From: Pontibacter cellulosilyticus
Lineage (GTDB): Bacteria > Bacteroidota > Bacteroidia > Cytophagales > Hymenobacteraceae
Assembly: GCF_014306105.1 (NCBI RefSeq)
Contig: NZ_JACRVF010000005.1
Span: 248,001-312,000, forward strand
Length of the DNA: 64,000 bases
Reading direction: 5' to 3'
The stretch's first letter is position 1; each line of letters opens with the position of its first letter. The position numbers were made by a program, and so were the translations under genes. Below, piece by piece: positions 54,606 through 63,800 of this stretch. Below the pieces are notes generated by a model. The model was not told the origin of the DNA, did not search any database, and saw nothing but the letters and a program-made list of their open reading frames with translations.

Positions 54606-54942
54606 ATTTTACCTCCCCTTGCCCCTCCTAAAAACAGGAGGCATAACTCTAATATTTAATTTTCCATTTTTATTCATCTGGATTTTATGCCCTCAGACAA
54701 TCAAGCAATAAAGTAAGTTGCACCCCTCCTGCTTTCAGGCTACGGTTAGGACACAAGTGTTATGTGTTCAATCTACCGCGAGTTTTCAACTCGTGGTTGT
54801 GCATGGCACCGAGCTTTCAGCTCACGTGAGCCTGCTTTAAGCATATTTATACCTGTGCCAGTTGAAAACTCGCGACAGGAAAACTGGAAGAGGTACACCG
54901 GTGTCCTGATCACAGCCTTATCCCAAAAGGATCAGAGGTGAA
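54606..54942. repeat. Repeat-containing gap between nadA and nadB
   Basis: A 337-base non-coding interval. A perfect 15-base inverted repeat (54777-54791 CGCGAGTTTTCAACT, 54860-54874) encloses the smaller palindromes GAGCT..AGCTC and CTCACGTGAG at 54811-54830. A weak copy of the CCCCTCC REP word is at 54612-54645. The structure splits what is probably one nadA-nadB transcript. Confidence 0.75.
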
Positions 54943-55986
54943 TCAGGCAAATGCCAGCATGCGCTCTATCGGCACTAAGGCTTTTTTCCTGATCTCCTCA
55001 TCCAAACTTACCTCAAACAACTGTTCCTCTGCGTTGCCAATTGCCCGCAGGGCCTGTAAGGTGCGCGGGATGGTTATCTGCTTCATGTGCGGGCATTTAA
55101 TGCAAGGCACAATAAACTCTTTCTCCGGGTACATGCCGCGCAGCGTGGCACCCAGATCACATTCCGAGCCAAGTATAAACTGCCTGTTATCGCTCTCTCC
55201 TACGAACCTGATAATGTCGGAAGTACTGCCTACAACACCGCCTGTGCCAGTCAGGGCATCGGCTACGGTATTGTCCGGCACCTCCCAGTGCACCAGCACC
55301 TGCGCCTCCGGGTACATCATCTTCAGGCCATTGATGCGCTGCGGCGTAAACTGCTCGTGCACTTCGCACTTACCCTCCCAAAGTATAAGCTCTTTGCCTG
55401 TTTCGGCTTTGATCTTTGTTTGCAGGTTGCGGCCCATAAACAGGTCAGGCAGAAATATCAGCTGATCGCCTTCAAAAGACTGGGCAATATCCATAGCGTT
55501 ACGGGAGGTGCAGCAGATGTCGGCTTCGGCTTTTGTTTCGGCGTAGGTGTTGATATAGGCCACTACCGGCACACCCGGATAGTGGGCTTTTAATTTTCGC
55601 ACATCGGCACCGGTTATACTTTCAGCCAAAGAGCAGCCTGCTTCAAAGCTTGGTAGCAGCACGGTTTTGGCAGGATTCAGGATCTTGGCGGTTTCGGCCA
55701 TAAACTTTACGCCACAGAAGATGATGTAATCAGCCTCCACATTTTTTGCCGCCACACTCAAGCCCAGCGAGTCGCCTACAAAGTCGGCAATGCCGCCGTC
55801 TTCGTGCTTTACCTGCAGTTCCGGGGGCATGTAAAAATGCGAAAGTATAACTGCATTCTTCTGTCGCTTCAGTTCACGTATCTCTTCTACGGCTTCTATC
55901 AGCGCAGCCTCCTGCTGTGCCGCAAAAAAAGGATCCATGGCTCTTAGCTTTTCAGCGAACCGGCTCCTTGTAAGGGTTTGGGACAT
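54943..55986 (-). CDS. nadA: Quinolinate synthase
   Basis: A 347-residue 4Fe-4S enzyme. Family segments are VILSHFYMPPELQ, FCGVKFMAETAKIL with a cluster Cys, SECDLG and CIKCPHMK with further ligands. It condenses iminoaspartate with dihydroxyacetone phosphate to quinolinate. It lies directly after (37 bases) the Rrf2 gene of the NO/Fe-S stress operon on the same strand. Its oxygen- and NO-labile cluster makes that placement meaningful. Confidence 0.95.
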   Translation of the reverse strand: MSQTLTRSRFAEKLRAMDPFFAAQQEAALIEAVEEIRELKRQKNAVILSHFYMPPELQVKHEDGGIADFVGDSLGLSVAAKNVEADYIIFCGVKFMAETAKILNPAKTVLLPSFEAGCSLAESITGADVRKLKAHYPGVPVVAYINTYAETKAEADICCTSRNAMDIAQSFEGDQLIFLPDLFMGRNLQTKIKAETGKELILWEGKCEVHEQFTPQRINGLKMMYPEAQVLVHWEVPDNTVADALTGTGGVVGSTSDIIRFVGESDNRQFILGSECDLGATLRGMYPEKEFIVPCIKCPHMKQITIPRTLQALRAIGNAEEQLFEVSLDEEIRKKALVPIERMLAFA

Positions 55987-56022
55987 AGGTAAGAAAAGGT
56001 TTATATAAGATCTGGTTGGTGC

Positions 56023-56460
56023 TTAGTGCACGTTGGTGATAAAGTACTCGCCGGTGTTTATACTATCTACCAACACTTGGATGGTTTTGCTGCTGAACAC
56101 CTTTAGCAGATGGTCACGGTACCTAACTATGTCGTTGTGGAGCGGACAAGGATGCTTACCGGAGCACTCTTTCATCCCCATGCCGCACTTCTTAAAAGCC
56201 TCCAGCCCGTCGATATGGCGCACCACCTCCAGAATAGTAACATCGGAGGCAGGTTTATGCAGGTAAAAACCTCCTCCCGGACCTTTGGCAGAGGCAATTA
56301 CGCCTTTGCGCACCAGGTCCTGCAGTATCTTTCCGGTAAAGGGCTGCGGCAGGTCCAGTTCGTTGGCAACCTCTTTTATACCTACTTTGTGCCCACCGTC
56401 GTTATGCAGGGCTATATATACAATTGCCCGCAGGGCGTATTCAGTTGTTTTGGATAACAT
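56023..56460 (-). CDS. Rrf2-family Fe-S transcriptional regulator (NsrR-like)
   Basis: A 145-residue regulator. It has an N-terminal winged helix (LSKTTEYALRAIVYIALH) and a wing (AKGPGGGFYLHKP). Three cysteines, Cys92, Cys99 and Cys105, are spaced as in NsrR/IscR cluster-binding loops. It probably senses NO or Fe-S status and controls the upstream operon (membrane protein, hemerythrins, RIC), with possible read-through into nadA. Confidence 0.92.
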   Translation of the reverse strand: MLSKTTEYALRAIVYIALHNDGGHKVGIKEVANELDLPQPFTGKILQDLVRKGVIASAKGPGGGFYLHKPASDVTILEVVRHIDGLEAFKKCGMGMKECSGKHPCPLHNDIVRYRDHLLKVFSSKTIQVLVDSINTGEYFITNVH

Positions 56461-56501
56461 AAAATCTGTTTCTTCTCACACGGCTCACGCTGGAGCTGGT
56501 T

Positions 56502-56816
56502 TTACATACCGTTTAGCTGGTTCATTCCCTCTTCACTTATCATGTCGGTTGTCCACATCGGGGTCCAGACCAGTTCTACCTGCACATCCAGGTTAGGGAA
56601 GCGCTTAAGCAGGATCTGCTCGGCGGCGGTTACGATGGTGCCACCCATGGGGCAGCCAGGCGTGGTAAGCGTCAGGTCTACCTGCAGCTTTTCGTCCTGC
56701 AGGGCTACTTTATAAACCAGCCCAAGGTCTACAATGTTGATCCCCACTTCCGGGTCAATGATATACTTTAGCGTATCGAAAACTTCAGCTCCGATATCAG
56801 GCGTTTGCTTTTCCAT
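56502..56816 (-). CDS. DUF59/MIP18-family metal-sulfur cluster assembly factor (SufT-like)
   Basis: A 104-residue protein. The DUF59 core is TLKYIIDPEVGINIVDLGLVYKV, followed by the conserved Cys in TLTTPGCPMGGTI. It helps to insert or repair Fe-S clusters. It overlaps the end of the upstream membrane-protein gene by 20 bases and so is translationally coupled with it. Confidence 0.92.
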   Translation of the reverse strand: MEKQTPDIGAEVFDTLKYIIDPEVGINIVDLGLVYKVALQDEKLQVDLTLTTPGCPMGGTIVTAAEQILLKRFPNLDVQVELVWTPMWTTDMISEEGMNQLNGM

Positions 56817-58104
56817 AGGTTATAGGCTTTAGGTTGTGTGCTTTGTGCAGTAGCATCCGGAACACATTGATGGTGTAAAGTATGGCTGTTAAAGTAAAGG
56901 CGATTCCACCCGACAGTATCACGTGTTGGTCACGAAACCACACCCCCGTCAGCAGCACTACCAGCCCTGCCAGGTAAGAAATGTTTTGCCAGCGCAACAA
57001 AGTATGGCTGTACATATCTTTGGGTAAAGGTGTCTTGTAGCGGCCTACATGGTTTTCATAAGCGTGCATCCATACGATGAAAGGCAGTGTTTTAAAAGTT
57101 TGCCCAAGTATAAGCGCTGTTACAAATCCCAGAAAAACAGAGATACCATACGCCAGGTAGGTAGCAGACATCAGCTGCTGCGGCAGCCCCACCTCTGTAC
57201 TCACCACGAACATCAAACCCAGCGGCACCAGCAGCAGCGCCAGGGCGACAAAGGTCTGCTGCATGCCCAGGTCAACTTCTTTGCGCTGCATAGTATTTCG
57301 GGCATCGCGCAGGTAAAGCAGGAACAGCCCCACCCCCAGCGTTACCATACCTGCGTACAGCGGCAGCAGCTTTGTGTGCAGCAGCATGTGGTCAAAGATG
57401 AATAGCACCAGCCCCGCATTGATCAGGTTGTAGGACCAGTTAAGCTTTTTCGTATCCTCGGGGTGCGCCAGCAGGAACATAGGTATCAGCTTAGCTCCTA
57501 CCCCAATGATCAGCAACAGGAACCAACCGGCCATACCAATATGCGCATGCAGTTTCAGGTAGTGAACGTGGTCTTCGGGCAGAAAAGGAGCAGACAGGTT
57601 CACCGCCATCAGCAGCCCGATGAGTCCCGTTACCAGCAGCCAGATAGCCGACGACACAATAAAATCAGCCTCAATGGTCCACTTGGGTGCTTTGCGGGCT
57701 GTCTGGATCACGTTTATATTAAACAACATGAACGCCGCAAACAGAAAGCAGGCGGCCAGGTGCATGGTCCAGCCCAGCTGGAAGTTCCAGAAAGAATAAG
57801 ACAGCAGTATCGTACCTGTGGCCAGCAGGCCAAAAGTATAAACTGCCAGCTTTTCGCTGTAAAGCCTGCAGTCGAGCACTACTGGTAGCAGTTGGTATAG
57901 CGCACCAAACATAAGCATGGTGGCCCAGCCCAGCACCGCCACATGGGTAAGCGTTAGCAGCTTCGGGTGGAAGTAGTGGCCGCTAAAGGCATCTGTAGAA
58001 AAAAGCAGCAGCACACTAAGCGCCAGAAAAGCCAGAGCAGCAAACGCGTAATGCGGCAGCACTACCCATTTAGCCGGCGAGTTAGACGTAGATGCTGTAC
58101 TCAT
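56797..58104 (-). CDS. CcoN/NnrS-like polytopic membrane protein
   Basis: A 435-residue protein with about 12 hydrophobic helices. Conserved His are visible in HPKLLTLTHVAVLGW (about 42-56) and HYLKLHAHIGMAGW (about 182-195), as in heme-copper-oxidase-related or NnrS-type heme/copper proteins. It lacks the full catalytic-subunit set of a cytochrome oxidase. It is encoded two bases after the DUF2249 gene in a NO/Fe-S stress operon. A role in NO tolerance or haem/metal handling in the membrane is inferred. Confidence 0.75.
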   Translation of the reverse strand: MSTASTSNSPAKWVVLPHYAFAALAFLALSVLLLFSTDAFSGHYFHPKLLTLTHVAVLGWATMLMFGALYQLLPVVLDCRLYSEKLAVYTFGLLATGTILLSYSFWNFQLGWTMHLAACFLFAAFMLFNINVIQTARKAPKWTIEADFIVSSAIWLLVTGLIGLLMAVNLSAPFLPEDHVHYLKLHAHIGMAGWFLLLIIGVGAKLIPMFLLAHPEDTKKLNWSYNLINAGLVLFIFDHMLLHTKLLPLYAGMVTLGVGLFLLYLRDARNTMQRKEVDLGMQQTFVALALLLVPLGLMFVVSTEVGLPQQLMSATYLAYGISVFLGFVTALILGQTFKTLPFIVWMHAYENHVGRYKTPLPKDMYSHTLLRWQNISYLAGLVVLLTGVWFRDQHVILSGGIAFTLTAILYTINVFRMLLHKAHNLKPITYGKANA

Positions 58105-58106
58105 GG

Positions 58107-58919
58107 TTAGTTCTCTTTATAAATAAGCAAGTGTACTTCGTTAGGGCCGACCTCTTTCAGGGCAAGTGCAAAACCCCGCTCCTGCAGCTTTGGCAACAGG
58201 AACTGCGGCACCTTTCTGTGCGTCACGTGTAGTGCCTCTTGCGGTGGCAGCGTCTCCAATTCGCCAAGGATCGCTATCATCGGTTGGGGCATTTCCAGGT
58301 GGCGCACGTCTAGGTGTCTAAGTCTGCCTTCATAGTCGTTCACCATAACATTAAAATCTATTACCGGTGCCGGCGTTACAGGCGCCCCGGCAGCTATTTT
58401 CTCCAGCCAGAAATAAGTATGAACCAGGTCCGGCTTTATCTCCTCCACATAAGAAGTATAGCCTCTTTTCTGAAGTATGGAAATAAGCGGCGTCGGCTCG
58501 AATGAGTTTATCAGTTTAAGGGCGTTGGAACCGTTTACCTGCTCCACAGCATCCATTATTTTCAGAAAAGGGTCGTTGCCGGTGGCAATATCTTCGCACA
58601 CATCCAGCTCAATCATGCTTTCCTGCTGCAACTGTCCTAAAAACAAAGGCATTTGGTGCGCAACTGCAGCAGGCTTAGCAGCATATTCTGCTTTGGAAGT
58701 ATAGGTAAAGCCAAGCGGTTCCAGCCTTTTGTAAAACTCTTCTTCCGTGCATCCGCCAATTCGGGCAGCATCGGCAATGGTTACCCGCGAGGCCAGTATC
58801 TTGCGCAGTATCGGGTTTCGCAGCTTCTCAAAATGCCTGTTGATGCTCGCAATAGCCTCTATAGCATCAGGGTTCGCCTTAAATATGGCTGATATTTTGG
58901 TGTTGGCTGCTATCTCCAT
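58107..58919 (-). CDS. DUF1858-DUF2249 two-domain protein
   Basis: A 270-residue cytoplasmic protein. The N-terminal DUF1858 segment (about 1-70, ISAIFKANPDAIEAIASI and FEKLRNPILRKILASRVTI) is followed by a linker. The C-terminal DUF2249 domain (about 193-270) begins HLDVRHLEMPQPM and ends EVHLLIYKEN. These domains commonly occur with NO-detoxifying hemerythrins and are thought to bind haem, metal or redox partners. It is tightly packed (10 and 2 bases) between the hemerythrin and membrane-protein genes. Confidence 0.87.
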   Translation of the reverse strand: MEIAANTKISAIFKANPDAIEAIASINRHFEKLRNPILRKILASRVTIADAARIGGCTEEEFYKRLEPLGFTYTSKAEYAAKPAAVAHQMPLFLGQLQQESMIELDVCEDIATGNDPFLKIMDAVEQVNGSNALKLINSFEPTPLISILQKRGYTSYVEEIKPDLVHTYFWLEKIAAGAPVTPAPVIDFNVMVNDYEGRLRHLDVRHLEMPQPMIAILGELETLPPQEALHVTHRKVPQFLLPKLQERGFALALKEVGPNEVHLLIYKEN

Positions 58920-58929
58920 GACTGTGCAA

Positions 58930-59445
58930 TTAGGCAGTTCTCACCCAAAACTCAGGAGTAAACTTGTCTTTCTTCTCAAAGTGCTTGTGCTCTAGGAGTT
59001 TGCCTGTCAGTTCCAGTTCATCAGGGTTTACTACTGCCTGCAGGTAAGGGAACAGTTCGCGTTCTTCCCAGCGAATGTGGTCTACCAGGTCTTGCTGCAA
59101 GGTCTGGAAAAGGTCTTCGGCCAGGCCATGCTGTTTGCCGGCACAAACGATCTCTATAATTTCCTGTAGCAGCCTGTGTTCTTCCTGCAACCGTATCTGT
59201 GCCGAGTCGTTGGCTGGCAGCAGTCTTTTCAGCAGCCATTCTTCTTCTTCACAATGCTCTTTCAGGATATTGTTCCAGAAGTAGCACACGTAGTTTCGCA
59301 TGGTCTGCAGGTCGGCTCCGTTCTTTAAGCCTTCACGTATTTTCCAGCAGAACAGGAGGCCGAAGTGATGTTCTTTTGAGAGTGGCACTAAACTCTTATC
59401 GCGTTTTTGTGGATTGATAGCCTTTTCCATGGCTGTGGTGGGCAT
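58930..59445 (-). CDS. Hemerythrin-domain protein
   Basis: A 171-residue four-helix hemerythrin-type protein. Likely diiron ligands are in SKEHHFGL (His about 22), HCEEEEWLL (His about 60), EEHRLLQE (His about 86) and DHIRWEERELFPY (His about 118 with Glu). It may bind O2 or NO and protect Fe-S enzymes. It is encoded with the DUF1858/DUF2249 gene and lies 237 bases downstream of ric. Confidence 0.88.
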   Translation of the reverse strand: MPTTAMEKAINPQKRDKSLVPLSKEHHFGLLFCWKIREGLKNGADLQTMRNYVCYFWNNILKEHCEEEEWLLKRLLPANDSAQIRLQEEHRLLQEIIEIVCAGKQHGLAEDLFQTLQQDLVDHIRWEERELFPYLQAVVNPDELELTGKLLEHKHFEKKDKFTPEFWVRTA

Positions 59446-59465
59446 AGCCCGTTTTTAAATTATTT

Positions 59466-59672
59466 AATCAGGATTTGCAGGATTTAAAAGAATATGAAGG
59501 ACTCTGCTCACAGGTATTAACCCACCCCTGCCCCTCCCGAGAGGGGATTTTTTTGCATGAGTACTCCCCACCTCGGAGGGGTTAGGGGTGGGTCAATATC
59601 AGTGCATTTTACAAAATGTGTAATTCCTGCAGGTAATCCTGCCCATCCTTTTTAATCCTGTAAATCCTGATT
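59466..59672. mobile_element. Composite inverted-repeat element between ric and hemerythrin genes
   Basis: Outer arms of the AATCCTG family (59466-59485 and 59653-59672, one mismatch) enclose an inner REP pair (59520-59547 and 59563-59593) with the core ACCCACCCCTG. Both inner and outer families also occur together at 47290-47556. It interrupts an otherwise compact operon. Confidence 0.8.
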
Positions 59673-59682
59673 CAGACTATTA

Positions 59683-60639
59683 TTACAACACTTCCTTTTC
59701 CAGCTCAAGCGCCTTCGGGAACAGCACGTTATTCTCGAGGTGGATATGGTGGAAAAGGTCATTTTCAAACTCCTTCAACTTTTTGAAGGCTACGGTGTAA
59801 GTCGCGCAGGCATCAGCCGGCAACGTATAGTTGTTGGTTAATTCACGTATTTTCTCCAGTTCGTTACCGGCATGCTCATGCTCCATCTCCATCATGTTGA
59901 TCGGGTTCTGGATTGAGCCGAAGGCAGGCTTGTCCAGCTTCACGCTGTTTTTCTTTGCCTCCTCCAGTTGCTTGATGTAAGGAAACAGCACGCGCTCTTC
60001 TTTCGGCATGTGTGCTTCCAGCTCGTTGGCAATGTTAGTAAAGTGCTTAGCCACTTCCACCAGCTCTGGATGGCGGCCACCGTGTACATTTGCGATCTTG
60101 TTGGTGTACTCATACAGTACCGGAATAGCCTCACGCACATACGTATGGTGCATGTTCACGATATAGTCGGCCAGGAAAGTAGGCCCCCACTTATCGTAGT
60201 CCTGTTCGCGGCTTTTCTCAGCTTCGTCCATAGCCAGCAGTTCCTGCTCCAGCTCTTCCTGGCTAATGCCTTTTTCGGCACACACCTGCTTCACCGATTT
60301 CTTCCCACCACAGCAGAAGTCAATGCCATACTTCTTAAAAACCTGCGCCTTACGGTAATCCTTTGCCACCAGCTCACCTACTGTTTCGCCTTCTTCTTGT
60401 GTTAGTTTACCTATCTTCACTTCCCATACTTCGGGTCCCTGCTCCAGGTACTCCCATTTAAAGGTGTTGCCGCGCTCGCCCAGCAGCTGGTAGTACAGCG
60501 GCTTAGGGTCATGGTCGTTGTGAATGATAAATGCCTCACCACCTTTCAGGCTGTCAAACCATTCGAAAATGGTCGGGTGTTTCATGCGCGGCTCAAGCAC
60601 CGTTACGTCCAGTGTTTTTATTTTTTCTGTGGTTTCCAT
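59683..60639 (-). CDS. ric: Iron-sulfur cluster repair protein RIC (DUF2249-ScdA_N-hemerythrin)
   Basis: A 318-residue protein with three parts: an N-terminal DUF2249 (about 8-80), a ScdA_N/DUF542 segment (about 85-140) with the CCGG motif in FKKYGIDFCCGGKKS, and a C-terminal hemerythrin domain (about 155-312) with several His-Glu pairs such as HHTYVREA, HPELVEVAKHF, EHEHAGNEL and HIHLENNVLFP. RIC/YtfE/ScdA repairs Fe-S centres damaged by NO or oxidants. The extra DUF2249 is unlike the shorter E. coli YtfE. It is the first gene of the minus-strand stress operon and is divergent from the B12-dependent ribonucleotide reductase gene. Confidence 0.93.
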   Translation of the reverse strand: METTEKIKTLDVTVLEPRMKHPTIFEWFDSLKGGEAFIIHNDHDPKPLYYQLLGERGNTFKWEYLEQGPEVWEVKIGKLTQEEGETVGELVAKDYRKAQVFKKYGIDFCCGGKKSVKQVCAEKGISQEELEQELLAMDEAEKSREQDYDKWGPTFLADYIVNMHHTYVREAIPVLYEYTNKIANVHGGRHPELVEVAKHFTNIANELEAHMPKEERVLFPYIKQLEEAKKNSVKLDKPAFGSIQNPINMMEMEHEHAGNELEKIRELTNNYTLPADACATYTVAFKKLKEFENDLFHHIHLENNVLFPKALELEKEVL

Positions 60640-60726
60640 GTGTTAAGATTTAAAGTCTTTTTTCAATCACCAGAACAAATGTAGAGAGCAGCCTTCAGAA
60701 TAAAAGATGCAAAAGTCTTCTACCAA

Positions 60727-60742
60727 AATGATCTTCGTCATT
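60727..60742. promoter_or_regulatory. Palindrome AATGA-N6-TCATT between ric and nrdJ
   Basis: AATGATCTTCGTCATT is an interrupted palindrome, 88 bases upstream of ric and 73 bases upstream of the divergent reductase gene. It resembles, but does not equal, the FNR/DNR half-sites TTGAT and ATCAA. Both neighbours are relevant to low oxygen or NO, so a shared operator is plausible. Confidence 0.4.
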
Positions 60743-60814
60743 CTTTAGCTGGTGTTTAAACTGCACTTTTGAATTCTTCTCAATTCTTAAAGTATACTTA
60801 AGCGTTACCGGCAC

Positions 60815-63800
60815 ATGAAAAAACCTACCCCTGCACAACCTGATGCACTAACCATTAAAAGACTCTTTACAAAAACCAGAAAATCACCCTACGCTCAGTT
60901 CCCCTACGAGCTCCGGTCCTCTACTATCCGCACCCCTACCGGCGAAGTTGTCGCTGAGATAAAGGGTGTAGAAGTGCCGGCAGGATGGTCGCAGATCGCC
61001 ACCGACATACTGGCACAGAAATACCTGCGCAGGGCAGGCGTACCGCAACCAGACGGCGGCACAGGATCCGAAACATCGATAAAGCAGGTAGTGCACCGGC
61101 TGGCCAATTGCTGGAAAGTATGGGGCGAACGCTATGGGTATTTCAAAGCGAAAGCAGATGCGCAGGCATTTTATGACGAACTGGTATACATGCTGCTGGG
61201 GCAGTATGCGGCGCCTAACTCGCCTCAGTGGTTTAATACCGGCCTGAATGAGTCGTATGGATTGAAAGGTAAGGCGCAGGGCCATTATTATGTCGATCCG
61301 GCTACTGGTAAAGTGGCCCAATCTGAGTCGGCGTATGAGCGGCCGCAGCCACACGCCTGTTTTATACTTGCCGTAGACGACGACTTGGTAAACAAAGGTG
61401 GTATCATGGACCTGTGGGTGCAGGAGGCGCGTATTTTCAAGTATGGCTCTGGGGTAGGCAGCAACTTTTCCAACATACGCGGCAAAGACGAAGAACTGGA
61501 GGGCGGCGGCACCTCTTCTGGACTGATGTCTTTCCTTAAGATCGGTGACAGAGCTGCCGGGGCTATAAAATCAGGCGGTACTACCAGGCGTGCAGCCAAA
61601 ATGGTATGCCTCGACCTGGACCACCCGGAGATAGAAGACTTTATCAACTGGAAGAAAGACGAAGAGAAAAAAGTAGCGGCCCTGATCGCTGCCGGTTATA
61701 GTTCGGACTACAACGGCGAGGCCTACCAGACAGTATCGGGCCAAAACTCAAACAACTCGGTGCGCGTACCTAACAGCTTTTTTGAGGCGCTTGAACAAAA
61801 CAGCAGCTGGAACCTGACGGCACGTACCGATGGGCATGTGATAAAAGAAGTGCCAGCCCAAAAGCTGTGGCAACAGATAGCGGAAGCAGCCTGGGCCTGT
61901 GCTGATCCGGGGCTTCAGTTCGACACCACCATTAATGACTGGCATACCTGTCCGGCAGAGGGACCTATTCGCGCATCAAACCCCTGCTCCGAATACATGT
62001 TCCTAGACAACACAGCCTGCAACCTCGCTTCGCTTAACCTCACCAAATTTTACGATACCGAAAAGCAGACATTTAATGTAGCCGCTTACGAACATGCCTG
62101 CCGCCTGTGGACAATTGTATTGGACATTTCGGTGCAGATGGCGCAGTTTCCGTCGGAGGCAGTGGCGCAACGCTCTTACGATTACCGCACCATTGGTTTG
62201 GGCTACGCTAACCTAGGTGCACTGCTCATGATCCAGGGCCTGCCTTACGACAGCGATGAAGCCAGAAGTATGGCAGGAGCTTTAACAGCTATCATGACGG
62301 GGGCAGCTTACCGCACATCCGCGGAAATGGCGGCAGCTTTAGGAGCATTCCCGAAGTATGAGCTGAACAAAAAAGCTATGCTGCGCGTGATTCGCAACCA
62401 TACTTATGCGGCTAAGAACACCTCAGAAAAGTATGAGGAACTAGCCATCAAACCCAAAGCCCTGGATTCTGCTTTTTGCCCGGACTACCTGCACAAGGCT
62501 GCTGTACAGGCGTGTGAGGAGGCGCTGCAGCTAGGCATGAAGTATGGCTACCGCAACGCACAGGCTTCTGTTATTGCCCCAACCGGCACCATCGGCCTGC
62601 TCATGGACTGCGACACCACCGGCGTTGAGCCAGACTTTGCTTTGGTGAAGTATAAAAAGCTAGCCGGAGGTGGCTACTTCAAGATCATCAACCAGTCTAT
62701 ACCGCTGGCACTGCAAAAGTTGGGCTATATTTCGGAAGAGGTAAAAGCTATTGTGAACTATGCCAAAGGACATGCTACGCTACAGGATTGCCCGCATATA
62801 TATGATGCTGCACTTAGTGCAAAAGGCTTTACAGACGAAGACCTGGCTATACTTGAAAAAGCGCTGCCAACTGCATACGACCTGCCATCGTTGTTTACGG
62901 TTTATACTTTAGGTGAGGCTTGCCTACAGCGTCTGAACTTTACACCGGCACAGTACAACCACCCGGATTTTAACCTGCTGCGCGTGCTCGGTTTTACAAC
63001 CAGACAAATAGATGAGGCCAACGACTACGTATGCGGCACCATGACCATAGAGGGCGCGCCATACTTAAAACCGGAGCACTACCCGGTATTTGACTGTGCG
63101 AACCGCTGCGGCAGCAAAGGCAAACGCTTTATACCCGCCGATGGACACATACACATGATGGCAGCGGTGCAGCCGTTTATTTCCGGAGCAATTTCCAAGA
63201 CTATAAACCTACCCAACGAGACCACTGTAGATGAGGTAGCACGTTGCTATGAACTGTCGTGGGAATTGGGGCTGAAGGCCTGCTCGCTATACCGTGATGG
63301 CAGCAAACTGTCGCAACCACTTTCCTCGGCCAGCACTACAAAGAAAGAAGAACCTGAAGAGAACGAAGTACAGCTTAACAACCCTACTGCTGAACAAATT
63401 TTGCAGGCGGCCAAAGCAATACTTTCCGAAGAAAACAATCATACTTTCCGGCAGCAGCTAACGGCCATGGTAGAGCGCCGCAAATTGCCAGACAAACGCA
63501 ACGGCTTCACTCAAAAAGCAAAAATCGATGGCCACACGGTTTACATCCGAACCGGAGAATATGCAGACGGCAGCCTGGGCGAAGTGTTTATCGACATGTA
63601 CAAGGAAGGTGCTTCATTCCGATCCATACTTAACTGCTTTGCCATCGCCGTGTCGCTGGGGCTGCAGTATGGTGTACCGTTGGAGGAATTTGTAAGCCGC
63701 TTTACCTTTACCCGCTTCGAGCCGGCTGGCCGCGTAGAGCACCCGAACATCAAGTCCTCTACCTCGGTGTTTGATTACCTGTTCAGATTACTTGGCTACG

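Noticed and set aside
60640..60814. Cobalamin riboswitch upstream of the B12-dependent reductase
   Set aside because: The 175-base gap has no recognisable B12 box and is short for that element.
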